Shown here piece after piece: positions 42,625 through 50,828 of a stretch of DNA of 64,000 nt. Source of the stretch: Amarobacter sp035326025 (GTDB taxonomy: Bacteria; Chloroflexota; Dehalococcoidia; Tepidiformales; Tepidiformaceae); NCBI GenBank assembly GCA_035326025.1, contig DAOKYT010000003.1, forward strand, positions 1-64,000, written 5' to 3'. Both the position numbers and the translations under genes were made by a program. The number at the start of each line of letters is the position of its first letter. The first letter of the stretch is position 1. The notes under the pieces are model-generated. The model saw nothing but the letters and a program-made list of their open reading frames with translations, did not search any database and had not been told where the DNA came from.

Positions 42625-43429
42625 GTGTGGTCCTCAATTCTCGATCGGGGGTGGCGGCGGCGGCAGTGGGCGATGCGGCCACGGCAGGTGCGGCTGGCGT
42701 ACGCACCTTGAAGACGGGTTCGATGTTCAGCGCAGGGAACCCATAGGTCAGGATGTTGAAGGAAATGCCGACGAGGGAATTGACCACCCAGTAGAGACTC
42801 ACGCCACTCGGGAACTGGAGCGCGAAAAACGCGAACATCAGCGGCAGCATCACGTTCATCATCTGTTGCTGCTGCCGCGCGCGTTCGTCGGTGGTCACCG
42901 TCACCGTCGTCTTGGATTGTGCCCACGTCGTGATGCCCACGAGCACGACGAAGAGCAGGTTCGGCTCGCGCAGGTCCATCGTCAGGAAATGCTCCTGGAC
43001 CGGCACGGCATGCTGGAGGTACGACCAGTCGTACAGGTGGCTCGAGAGCTTCTCCAGCGCTTCCGGGGAATTTGGCAGAGCGATGCGGACCGCGTTGTAC
43101 AGCGCTATCAGGATGGGGAACTGCAGGAGCATTGGTCCCAGGCAGCCCAGGGGGTTGACTCCGCTCTCCCGGTAGAGCTTCATCACCTCTTCCTGGCGCC
43201 GCTTGGGGTCGCTGTACTTCTTGTTGATCTCCTGGATCTTTGGCTGGATCCCCTGCATCGAACGCGTCGCGTGGAGCTGACGAAGCGTCAGCGGGAACGT
43301 CACCACCCGGATCAGGATGGTGAACGCGATGATCGCCAGCCCGAAGCTATCGAACAGCACGTTGTTCAGCAGCACGAGCAGGTTCACCATCGGGTTCAGC
43401 AGGATCAGGGTGAAGATCTCGCCGATCAC
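42578..43429 (-). CDS. yidC: Membrane protein insertase YidC/Oxa1
   Basis: The protein is 283 aa of the Gram-positive/Oxa1 type with no large periplasmic domain. Five membrane segments; the core has LTLRQLHATRSMQ (about residue 48), the hydrophilic coiled hairpin (about 55-90), NPLGCLGPMLLQFPILIALY (about 92-111) and FPSGVSLYWVVNSLVG (about 205). The C-terminal tail is basic (RSKRQNRRRRP), suited to ribosome contact. The start overlaps the upstream beta-propeller gene by 4 bp. Confidence 0.96.
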   Translation of the reverse strand: MIGEIFTLILLNPMVNLLVLLNNVLFDSFGLAIIAFTILIRVVTFPLTLRQLHATRSMQGIQPKIQEINKKYSDPKRRQEEVMKLYRESGVNPLGCLGPMLLQFPILIALYNAVRIALPNSPEALEKLSSHLYDWSYLQHAVPVQEHFLTMDLREPNLLFVVLVGITTWAQSKTTVTVTTDERARQQQQMMNVMLPLMFAFFALQFPSGVSLYWVVNSLVGISFNILTYGFPALNIEPVFKVRTPAAPAVAASPTAAAATPDRELRTTHGSGRSKRQNRRRRP

Positions 43430-44562
43430 TTCTTCACCCCGTTGAGCACGATCTCGACCACCGAGTAGTTCTCCGGGTTCGCCCGGAAGAGCCGCCCCTT
43501 GGTGGTCAGGATGTAGGCGAACCCATCCGCCGCATGCACGTTCGAGCGGACTGTCCCCGCGTCCGGGATCGGCACTCGGTTGAGCACCTGCCCGTTCGTC
43601 GCGTCGATGAAGGTCACCACCGGCTTCCGGTCGGCGATCACCAGCACATCGCCAACGATGGCCGCCCCGGCCTTCACGCGCTCACCTTCGACGCTTGCGG
43701 GCTCCCATGTGGGGCTCGCCCCATTCGTTATGTCGAGCCCGTAGACATGCCCCCCGAAGTCTCCGAAGTAGACCGCCGAGCCGGTGGCCGCCGGTTGTGT
43801 CCACACCCAGTCCCGCGCGCGGAAGTCGGCCAGCACCGCGCCATCGGCCGCATTCACGATGTAGACGTGCCGGTTGATGCTGGGGACGAACAGCCGGCCC
43901 TGGTCGAGCGGGTAGAGGTCGGCGATCGCGCCGGTGGCCACGAACGGCGCCGGCCACACGGGAGAGCCATCGGCGAGAGAAAGCGCGTGGAGTTCGCCGC
44001 CCATCGTCGCCACGAAGAGCGTGTCGCCAACCACCACCGGAGTCGCCCAGATACCCCTGTCGAACTCGCGCGGTCCTGGCCAGGCGGGCGTCCCGTCGCT
44101 CGCGTTCCAGGCGTAGAGCCGCCCTTCGGTGGTGCCGAAGTAGAGCACGCCATTGGCGAGCGCGAGGCCGCCGGCGATATTGCCGCTGATCTTGCCGGAA
44201 TTGGTGCCGTTCGCGGGCCAGACCGGGCGGCCATCCTCGGTATTGAGGGCGAAGACGCCGGCGGAGAAGGTGGCGATATAGACCCGGTCGCCATCGATCA
44301 CCGGGTCTCCGTAGATTGCCTCCGGGTCGATCTTGTCGTCGGCGTCGATGTCCTTATCGGGGAAGGTCCAGCGGGCGGTGGCGGTCGTGTCATCCTGGAG
44401 GGTGACGGCGGAGATGTGGCCCTTGGAGGAGGAGACGTAGACATCCTGGCCGTCGATCACGGGCGCTGCCCAGCCATCGGGGTTGGTGACGCTCACGCAG
44501 GCGGCGAAGAGAGGCAGGAGCAGGAGAACGGCCCCGATGAGAGGGGCACGGCGGCGATTCAC
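43426..44562 (-). CDS. PQQ-like beta-propeller lipoprotein, coupled to yidC
   Basis: The protein is 378 aa from GTG 44562. A signal peptide ends in LFAACVS (lipobox Cys about residue 21). The rest is a PQQ/quinoprotein-like propeller with repeated blade motifs: GDRVYIATFSAGVFALNTEDGRPVW, GVLYFGTTEGRLYAWNASDG, GDTLFVATMGGELHALSLADGS and AVYFGDFGGHVYGLD. Cofactor ligands are not evident, so this is a structural propeller of the BamB type in shape. It shares a 4-bp overlap with yidC, which suggests a role in membrane protein insertion or folding on the outer face. The upstream region holds the parS cluster. Confidence 0.85.
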   Translation of the reverse strand: MNRRRAPLIGAVLLLLPLFAACVSVTNPDGWAAPVIDGQDVYVSSSKGHISAVTLQDDTTATARWTFPDKDIDADDKIDPEAIYGDPVIDGDRVYIATFSAGVFALNTEDGRPVWPANGTNSGKISGNIAGGLALANGVLYFGTTEGRLYAWNASDGTPAWPGPREFDRGIWATPVVVGDTLFVATMGGELHALSLADGSPVWPAPFVATGAIADLYPLDQGRLFVPSINRHVYIVNAADGAVLADFRARDWVWTQPAATGSAVYFGDFGGHVYGLDITNGASPTWEPASVEGERVKAGAAIVGDVLVIADRKPVVTFIDATNGQVLNRVPIPDAGTVRSNVHAADGFAYILTTKGRLFRANPENYSVVEIVLNGVKK

Positions 44563-44609
44563 CGCGCAATCGTACCAGCGCGCGGCCTTAGAGGGAGGAG
44601 CGCCGGGGC

Positions 44610-44623
44610 GTTCCACGTGAAAC
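44610..44623. promoter_or_regulatory. parS site 1
   Basis: GTTCCACGTGAAAC, the core of the ParB-binding consensus TGTTNCACGTGAAACA, is flanked by C on the left and G on the right. It is the first of five in 435 bp. Confidence 0.92.
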
Positions 44624-44671
44624 GGGGCCGAGCACGAACATATGTTCGCCTGCCGCACCCCCGCCCGGCCC

Positions 44672-44685
44672 GTTTCACGTGGAAC
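44672..44685. promoter_or_regulatory. parS site 2
   Basis: GTTTCACGTGGAAC is the same core in reverse orientation and matches 15 of 16 positions with its flanks. Confidence 0.92.
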
Positions 44686-44749
44686 ACGAGGCAAGCGGCC
44701 CCCTTCGCCAGGCCGGGCAAGGCCATGCAATCGCCCTGGTCCGCGCACC

Positions 44750-44763
44750 GTTTCACGTGGAAC
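44750..44763. promoter_or_regulatory. parS site 3
   Basis: GTTTCACGTGGAAC is identical to site 2 and 78 bp from it. Confidence 0.92.
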
Positions 44764-44867
44764 ACAACCGTCCCGAAACGGCGCACCGCCCCCGGACAGC
44801 CATGCCCGGCGACGGCCGCACCCGGCGGTCCACGCGCGGCACCTGGCGACGTGGACCAGACCGGGAT

Positions 44868-44881
44868 GTTCCACGTGAAAC
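44868..44881. promoter_or_regulatory. parS site 4
   Basis: TGTTCCACGTGAAAC gives 15 of 16 positions of the consensus. Confidence 0.92.
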
Positions 44882-45030
44882 GCCGCCCCGCGCACGCGGC
44901 GCCCATGCGCTTCCTGCGCGCCATCGCCCCATGCCATGCGCCGGCCGCCGCGGCGAGACGCCCAGGCTGCAACGGCCGCAGGCGAGGAACGCAGGTAATA
45001 TTGCTGTTCGCCCCTGGGACGAGGGCATAC

Positions 45031-45044
45031 GTTTCACGTGAAAC
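45031..45044. promoter_or_regulatory. parS site 5
   Basis: GTTTCACGTGAAAC is a perfect palindromic core. The whole 590-bp region 44563-45150 holds these five sites and no gene I can support. Confidence 0.92.
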
Positions 45045-45150
45045 GTACCCGGCACCCGGTACCCGGCACCCGGACCCGGCGATGCAACACCGCCCGCCCG
45101 GCGTCACGCACGCGGGCGAGCCAGCCTCAGCCCGTCCGGCGCCCCTCGCC

Positions 45151-45378
45151 TCAGTCCGGGACCGGGTCGTAGCCCCGGCCCCCGCCGGGACGGCAGCGCG
45201 CCAACCGCTTCACCGCCAACCAACCGCCGCGCCCCGCACCGTGACGCTCCAGCGCCTCCCGCGCGTACCACGAGCACGTCGGCTCATAGCGGCACGATGG
45301 CGGCAACGCACGCGAAATGGTGTGTTGATAGCCAATCACCAGCCAGATCAACGGCTTCGCAAGCACGCGGCTCACCAC
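45151..45378 (-). CDS. yidD: Membrane protein insertion efficiency factor YidD
   Basis: The protein is 75 aa from GTG 45378. The family signature is clear: LIWLVIGYQHTISRALPPSCRYEPTCSWYAREAL, with its three Cys/Pro-rich turn, and a C-terminal GGRGYDPVPD. It helps YidC-dependent insertion and is made just after RnpA; the AGGAGG at the end of rnpA is its ribosome binding site. Confidence 0.95.
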   Translation of the reverse strand: MVSRVLAKPLIWLVIGYQHTISRALPPSCRYEPTCSWYAREALERHGAGRGGWLAVKRLARCRPGGGRGYDPVPD

Positions 45379-45379
45379 T

Positions 45380-45718
45380 TCACGCCTCCTCCAGGACCCC
45401 GGCCCGCCCCAGCACGCCCACCAGCGCGCCCCTCAACCTCGCCGCATCGGTCTCCAGGCACCCCGCTCGCGCGGTCACCACGATATCGTAACCCGGGCGG
45501 ACCGGCAGCGTCCGCGCCAGCTCCCGCATCCGCCGCCGCATCCGGTTCCGCTCCGTCGCCCGCCTCGCCAGCCGCTTCCCCACCGCGAACCCCCAGCGCG
45601 TCAGGCCGAGACCGTTGGGAAACACGCGCACAACAAGAAGGGGACCGGAATATACGGTCCCCTTCGCATACGCGGTGTCGAACTCGCGGCCCTTGCGCAG
45701 CCGCTGGGCTCGCTTCAT
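45380..45718 (-). CDS. rnpA: Ribonuclease P protein component
   Basis: The protein is 112 aa. RNRMRRRMRE (about residue 57) is the RNase P RNA-binding signature, and GKRLARRATERNR fits the family. RnpA pairs with the M1-type RNA to mature tRNA 5' ends. It follows rpmH by 13 bp in the usual order and overlaps the control region of yidD. Confidence 0.96.
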   Translation of the reverse strand: MKRAQRLRKGREFDTAYAKGTVYSGPLLVVRVFPNGLGLTRWGFAVGKRLARRATERNRMRRRMRELARTLPVRPGYDIVVTARAGCLETDAARLRGALVGVLGRAGVLEEA

Positions 45719-45731
45719 GCCCGCTGCCCGG

Positions 45732-45875
45732 CTATACCACCGTCAGGCGCTTCCGCCCGCGCGAACGCCGGGCCTTCAGCACCGCACGGCCAGCACGCGT
45801 CGACATGCGCTTGAGAAACCCGTGCACCCGCTTCCGCGGGATGGTGTGTGGCTGATACGTACGCTTCGTTGCCAT
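45732..45875 (-). CDS. rpmH: 50S ribosomal protein L34
   Basis: Only 47 aa, below many ORF cut-offs. MATKRTYQPHTIPRKRVHGF at the N-terminus and RRSRGRKRLTVV at the C-terminus are diagnostic. It starts the conserved rpmH-rnpA-yidD-yidC-jag block. No DnaA box was seen in the short gap upstream. Confidence 0.97.
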   Translation of the reverse strand: MATKRTYQPHTIPRKRVHGFLKRMSTRAGRAVLKARRSRGRKRLTVV

Positions 45876-45949
45876 AGTGAATGCTCCAACGCCAATGTGA
45901 ACGACGAACTACCATCATAACCCGGCGCAATCTACCGGTCGAATCTCCG

Positions 45950-48184
45950 CTACTCGCCCCAGGCGAGCAGGTAGTGCGCGTACGCCTCGACGATGTACGC
46001 GACATAACGCTGCGTCTCCAGGTAATCGATGCTCTCCACCAGGTCCGCCCCCGTGGCCCGGTCCCGCTCCGCCCACCGCATCGCGTTTCCCGGCCCCGCG
46101 TTGTAGGCGCTCAACGCCAGCAACGGGTCCCCGAACCGCTCCATCTGCCCCCCCAGGTAGTACGCCCCGAACTTCAACGCGACCGCCGGCCGGTAAAGGT
46201 CCGCGGGCGAAAATGGCCGCACCCCCAGGGCTGCCGCGATGCCCTCCCCCGTCACCGGGATCACCTGGGTGAGACCCAGCGCCCCCGCGACCGACCGCGC
46301 GGCCGGGTCCCAGAAACTCTCCTGGCGGACCAGCGCGGCGAGGAAGAGCGGGTCGATCCCGGCCGCCCTGGCCTCCGCTTCAAGCGTGAGCGGGTAATCG
46401 ATGGGGTACGACACCCGCAACAGGTCGCGCGGGGGCTCATGCGAAGCCGCGCCGGCTGCCTGCCGCAACGCGACGGCGAGCTGCGCAGCCACATCGGTCA
46501 AGCCGCAGGCCGACGCCTCGCGTGTCAGCTCGAGCAGCCGCCAGGGCCCGGCCCCTTCGGCGGCCCCGAGCACCTCGGCCCGCGCCACCTCCCGCAGGCC
46601 CGCACGCGCAAGGTCGCAGGCGGGCGTTGGCGCCGATCCAGGCCAGTCGCCCGCGGCCCGGCCCCGCAGCCACCCGGCGATCACGTCCCAGTCCACATCG
46701 AGCGAAAGCGCCCGCTCCTGGAACGACGCATCGATCGGCTCACGCCCGCCGAGCCGGATAGCCGCCTCGATCCCGTGAAAATCGTACGGCCCCGCATCGA
46801 TCGCCCGCTGAAAGGCGGCCCTTGCAGCCCCGGGATCACCCTGCTCTTCCAGCGCCCGGCCCCGCCAGTACTCCAGCCGGGCGCTGGCCGCGGCACCTAC
46901 CTGCTCCCACGCCGCGAGCGCCGCGGCCGTATCCCCGGCCCGCAGCAGCACGAACCCCGCCCGGAACGCGGCCTCTTCAGAGAACTCACCCGCCGGGCCC
47001 CCGGCCGCTAACTGTACATAACGCTCGGAGGCGGCGCGCTCCTGCCCAAGGTCCTCTGTTACCCGTGCGGCCCAGTACCGCGCCCGGTGCACGAACGGCG
47101 AAACCGCCCCGGTCGAGGCCGCGACATCGTAGTAGCGCACCGCGTTCTCTCCATCGGCGCTGTCCTCGTAGGCAGCGGCCAGATAGTACGCCCGAACGGT
47201 GATCTGCCCCGGCGAAGCAACCGGGTCGTCGATCGCTGGCAGCAACACGCGCTTCGCTTCCTGGTAGGCCCCGCGCCGGTAGTACACCAGCCCCTCATCG
47301 CCCGGGTCGATGGCCACACCCGCATCCCGCAGGTCGGCTATGGCCAGGCTCGCGAACTGGCTCGACGGAGAGTCGCGCACAATCGCCAGCAGCAGCGAAC
47401 TGAACAGGCCGGTCTCTCCCTGTTCACGGGCCAGGGTGGCGCGCTCGTACCGCGCTTCGGGGTCGCCGCTGGCCGCGATGAGCGCATCGAGCCGCTCCGC
47501 CAGGTCCCCTTGATCGCCGGCCTCACGCGCCAGCCGCACCCGCTCGCGGAGCACCACGGCCCGCAGCGTGCCGGTCACCGCGGGGTCGCCGAGCAGCGCG
47601 TCCCACGTCGCGCCGGCCGCATCCGCCAACCCCAACCCCGCGAACGCCCGCGCCAGCTCGTGCCGCACATAAAGGCCGAGCGCGCCCCTGCCTCCGGCGC
47701 CTTCCGCGATGGCGCGCGCCTCGGTGAATGCCCCGGCATCGTTCAGGCGCATGGCCGCCAGGTATGCCGCCCGCTCCGCGACCCCGCTGCCAGACGGGGC
47801 AATGGCCACCGCCTCGCGCAGGGCCGTGAGCGCTCCATCGCGGTCGCCGGTCTCATGAGCCGCGGCGCCCACGCCCAGCCACGCCTCCGCCCGCTCCGCC
47901 GGGTCCGTGGCGTCCGCCGCCAGCCCCTCGAACGCGACCCGGGCCTCCTCGAAACGCCCCTCGCGGAGCAACTCGCGCGCGGCCTCGATGGCGCCCGAAG
48001 CCGGCGCATCACCAGGCCCCACCGGCGTGGGCGCCGGCGGCCTTCCCGGGGCCCCGGCCGGCGTGGTTTCTGGCACGGCCGATGGCTTCGAATCGCCGGA
48101 ACACGCAGCGGCGAGGGCCACCATGGCCACCACCGCCGGCGCAAGGACCGCCAGCGGGAGCGGGCGTTTGCGTTCGCCCTTCAC
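45950..48184 (-). CDS. Soluble lytic transglycosylase-like lipoprotein
   Basis: The protein is 744 aa from GTG 48184. A signal peptide with lipobox AAACSG (Cys about residue 28), a Pro-rich linker, then a long alpha-superhelix of TPR-like repeats (about 65-590). The C-terminal SLT domain (about 605-744) has the catalytic Glu622 in VRQESFWDP, GALGLTQVIP and AYNAG. This is the Slt70 plan, here membrane-anchored; it cleaves glycan strands of peptidoglycan. The promoter looks leaderless. Confidence 0.93.
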   Translation of the reverse strand: MKGERKRPLPLAVLAPAVVAMVALAAACSGDSKPSAVPETTPAGAPGRPPAPTPVGPGDAPASGAIEAARELLREGRFEEARVAFEGLAADATDPAERAEAWLGVGAAAHETGDRDGALTALREAVAIAPSGSGVAERAAYLAAMRLNDAGAFTEARAIAEGAGGRGALGLYVRHELARAFAGLGLADAAGATWDALLGDPAVTGTLRAVVLRERVRLAREAGDQGDLAERLDALIAASGDPEARYERATLAREQGETGLFSSLLLAIVRDSPSSQFASLAIADLRDAGVAIDPGDEGLVYYRRGAYQEAKRVLLPAIDDPVASPGQITVRAYYLAAAYEDSADGENAVRYYDVAASTGAVSPFVHRARYWAARVTEDLGQERAASERYVQLAAGGPAGEFSEEAAFRAGFVLLRAGDTAAALAAWEQVGAAASARLEYWRGRALEEQGDPGAARAAFQRAIDAGPYDFHGIEAAIRLGGREPIDASFQERALSLDVDWDVIAGWLRGRAAGDWPGSAPTPACDLARAGLREVARAEVLGAAEGAGPWRLLELTREASACGLTDVAAQLAVALRQAAGAASHEPPRDLLRVSYPIDYPLTLEAEARAAGIDPLFLAALVRQESFWDPAARSVAGALGLTQVIPVTGEGIAAALGVRPFSPADLYRPAVALKFGAYYLGGQMERFGDPLLALSAYNAGPGNAMRWAERDRATGADLVESIDYLETQRYVAYIVEAYAHYLLAWGE

Positions 48185-48191
48185 CAGTCGG

Positions 48192-48221
48192 ATGCTAGGT
48201 TCGCGCGCGCGGGCTGGTCAA
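48192..48221 (-). promoter_or_regulatory. Predicted leaderless SLT promoter
   Basis: On the minus strand TTGACC (48216-48221) and TAGCAT (48192-48197) are 18 bp apart, and the GTG start begins 8 nt after the -10 (7-nt spacer). This is the best-supported promoter of the leaderless group in this window. Confidence 0.6.
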
Positions 48222-48255
48222 AGGGGCCGTCCGCCGGGGGGAAAGGATCGGTCAA

Positions 48256-49434
48256 CTGGTACAGACGCAGGGCACACAGCGCACGCTGGGCGACGCCACC
48301 CGCAATCTGCATGGCTGGATCGAGGTCGACCTCGATGCGGCCGGGGCCAACACGCGCATACTCAAGCGCGCGCTCGGCCCCGTCGAACTGATCGCCGTCG
48401 TCAAGGCCAATGCCTACGGCGCGGGGGCGGCCGTGCTCGCCCCGGTTCTCGAGGCAGCCGGCGCCGACCGTTTCGCCGTGGTGTGGCCACACGAGGGCTA
48501 CCTGCTCCGGCAGGCCGGTGTCACCCGGCCTATCCTCGTCCTTGGCCACGCCTTCCCCGCCGACGCCACCCGCGCCGTCCGGGCCGGCCTCACCCTCACC
48601 TGCCACTCGCGCGAACTCGGCGACGCCATTTCGGGCGCCGCCTCGCAGGCCGGCGTCACCGCGCCCGTCCACGTCAAGGTCGATACCGGCCTCCACCGCT
48701 TCGGCCTCGATATCGACGAAGCCGTCGAACTCGCCACCTACCTCCGCACCCTCCCCAACGTCGAAGTCGAAGGCCTCACCACCCACATGGCCAACGCCGA
48801 TGAGGCCGACGACTCGTTCGCCGAGACGCAGCACGCCATCTTCCGCGAGGCGGCGGCCCGCCTGCCGTGGATCCCCTACCGGCACACGGCCAACTCGGCG
48901 ACGGCCCTCCGCCGGGCCGAGCTCCACTATTCCGGTGTCCGCCTCGGCCTGGCGATCCACGGAATCCTGCCACCCAACACCACCGGGCCGCGCCTCCAGC
49001 CCATCCTTGCGCTGCGGGCGCGCATCGCCCGCGTCGCCGATGTCGCCCCGGGCGAAGGGGTGAGCTACGGCCTCACCTGGCGCGCCAGCCGCCCATCACG
49101 TGTCGCGCTCATCCCCGTAGGCTACGCCGATGGCTGGCGCCGCGACCTGGGCAATGCCGGGGAAGTCCTGGTCCATGGCCACCGCTGCCCCATTGCCGGC
49201 CGCGTCTGCATGGACCAGTTCCTGGCCGATGTCACCGCCGTGCCCGCCCCGGTCGCCGAGGGCGATGTCGCCACGCTCCTGGGCTCCGATGGCGCTCATA
49301 CCCTCACCGCGGCCGACGTCGCCGCCAGCGCGGGCACCATCGCCTGGGACGTGATGGCCTCACTCCAGGCGCGGTTGCCCCGGCTCTACCACCGCGGCGG
49401 CCTGGTCGAACAGCTCACTCCCCCCGCCTGGTAG
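48256..49434 (+). CDS. alr: Alanine racemase, non-canonical start
   Basis: Makes D-alanine for peptidoglycan with PLP; about 392 aa from CTG 48256. The PLP lysine is in VVKANAYGAG (codons around 48403), upstream of the first ATG/GTG/TTG (GTG 48433), so an intact gene must start earlier, yet from the in-frame stop at 48196 there is no standard start codon. CTG 48256, about 9 nt after GGGGGAAAGGA, is the best candidate; CTG 48286 also fits the usual length. The catalytic Tyr is in GVSYGLTWRAS (about residue 275). It is divergent from the SLT gene. Confidence 0.85.
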   Translation: MVQTQGTQRTLGDATRNLHGWIEVDLDAAGANTRILKRALGPVELIAVVKANAYGAGAAVLAPVLEAAGADRFAVVWPHEGYLLRQAGVTRPILVLGHAFPADATRAVRAGLTLTCHSRELGDAISGAASQAGVTAPVHVKVDTGLHRFGLDIDEAVELATYLRTLPNVEVEGLTTHMANADEADDSFAETQHAIFREAAARLPWIPYRHTANSATALRRAELHYSGVRLGLAIHGILPPNTTGPRLQPILALRARIARVADVAPGEGVSYGLTWRASRPSRVALIPVGYADGWRRDLGNAGEVLVHGHRCPIAGRVCMDQFLADVTAVPAPVAEGDVATLLGSDGAHTLTAADVAASAGTIAWDVMASLQARLPRLYHRGGLVEQLTPPAW

Positions 49435-49442
49435 AAAGCCAG

Positions 49443-49470
49443 GCGCCCCCGGGGCTTCTGCCGGGGGCGC
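49443..49470. terminator. GC-rich bidirectional hairpin between alr and the CpaE-like gene
   Basis: A perfect 10-bp stem GCGCCCCCGG / CCGGGGGCGC with an 8-nt loop lies between the two convergent genes. No U run is seen on either strand. Confidence 0.5.
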
Positions 49471-49505
49471 GGCTGGAGAGGAGGGTCCAAAGGGGATCCG
49501 GGCGG

Positions 49506-50759
49506 TCACACCGCGATGTCGCGCTCTGCCGCCACGGGCTGGCCTGCCGTGGCCCCACGCGCACCGAAGACGCCGAAGAACCGGCGCCGCAACCCGGCGT
49601 ATGCCGTACTGGTCACGGGTGCCGGATCGCCCGAGACATCGGCTGCCAGGCCCAGCAGCGCGGCCCCCGCGGCCGATCCGGGGCGCCAGCTCACCAGCGG
49701 CACGCCCAGCTGCGAGGCCTTGCGCACGTTCCGGTCGAACGGGATCTCGTGCGCGACCGGGTGGCTGATCGCGAATTCGACTTCGGCGCGGCCCAACCCG
49801 GCCTGGTCGTGCCCGTGGATCAACGTCACGATGGGCCGCGGCCCCCCTTCGCCCTTCAGCGAGAAGTGCTCGAGGAGCAACGACGTGTTCTTCAGGCTTG
49901 CCACGTCCGAGCTCGTGATGACCACCACGCTCTCCGCCACCTCCACCGCGGCCCCCACCACGTCGTTGAATGTCCCGGGCGTATCGAGGATCACCACGTC
50001 GAACATCGTCGCGGCGAACCGCACCAGCTCCTGGATCTGCTCCGGCGAGCAGTTCAACCAGCTCCGGTAGTCGCGCGCGGCGGGGAGCACATACGCCCCC
50101 GATTCGTGCTGGAGGAGCACCTTCCGGAAGCTCTCCCGGTCGTAGCTCTCGATCTCCCGCGCGATTTCGGCCACGCTGTGCCCGACAGGAATGTCGAGCA
50201 TGATCGCGACATCGCCGAAGCGGGTGTCGAGGTCGACCAGCAACACCGAAAGCCGGCCCTGGCGCGCAATCGCGGCGGCCAGGTTCGTGCTCGTCGTCGT
50301 CTTGCCGATGCCGCCCTTCTGGCCAACCACCGCGATGACGCGCCCGCCGCCCGCCGCCGCGCTCCCGGCGCCCGGGCTGGCATGCGCCTTGCGCCGCGCC
50401 CGCTCGATCACCTCGCCAAGCTCCCTGGCATCCAGCTTTCCGTGCAAAAACTCGTTCACTCCGCTCTGCATCAGCCTGCGTTCCACCATCGGCGACCATT
50501 CCGCGGCATACGCCACGATCATTGCCTCCGGCACAACAGCCCGCGCGAAATCGATCGTCTGAAATGCGCGCTGGACCGGCTGCTCGACCGAAATGAAGAG
50601 CAGGTCAGGAGCCATCTCCTGGACGGTCTCCTGCGCGGCAAGGCCGTGCGGCCGTTCGCGGTCCACGGTGAGCCCCACCCGCTCCAACTTCTCGCGAAGT
50701 ACTTCGCGCCGTAATTCGTCGCTATCAACGACCAGGCTTCTGAGTCCCGGCATCTTCAT
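49506..50759 (-). CDS. CpaE/TadZ-like receiver-ATPase fusion
   Basis: The protein is 417 aa. An N-terminal receiver-like domain (about 5-120; SLVVDSDELRREVLREKLE) lacks a clear phospho-acceptor Asp (PDLLFISVEQP), so it is probably a pseudo-receiver. A ParA/MinD ATPase follows (about 140-385) with KGGIGKTTTSTNLAAAIA and DLDTRFGDVAIMLDI. This is the CpaE/TadZ plan that positions Flp/Tad pili. No other tad genes are adjacent; the TadG-like gene is 24 kb away. It diverges from the pseudo-receiver gene. Confidence 0.88.
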   Translation of the reverse strand: MKMPGLRSLVVDSDELRREVLREKLERVGLTVDRERPHGLAAQETVQEMAPDLLFISVEQPVQRAFQTIDFARAVVPEAMIVAYAAEWSPMVERRLMQSGVNEFLHGKLDARELGEVIERARRKAHASPGAGSAAAGGGRVIAVVGQKGGIGKTTTSTNLAAAIARQGRLSVLLVDLDTRFGDVAIMLDIPVGHSVAEIAREIESYDRESFRKVLLQHESGAYVLPAARDYRSWLNCSPEQIQELVRFAATMFDVVILDTPGTFNDVVGAAVEVAESVVVITSSDVASLKNTSLLLEHFSLKGEGGPRPIVTLIHGHDQAGLGRAEVEFAISHPVAHEIPFDRNVRKASQLGVPLVSWRPGSAAGAALLGLAADVSGDPAPVTSTAYAGLRRRFFGVFGARGATAGQPVAAERDIAV

Positions 50760-50828
50760 GGTTTCCCGTCCACTTGCCTTGGTTCCCGCTCATCCATCGT
50801 ATATTCACCACTCCGACACACTTTGGGA

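Noticed and set aside
45876..45949. oriC with DnaA boxes next to rpmH
   Set aside because: The gap is 74 bp with no TTATCCACA-like box; only the parS cluster supports origin proximity.
48433..49434. alr starting at GTG 48433
   Set aside because: This would remove the PLP-binding lysine motif VVKANAYG, so the true start must be upstream.
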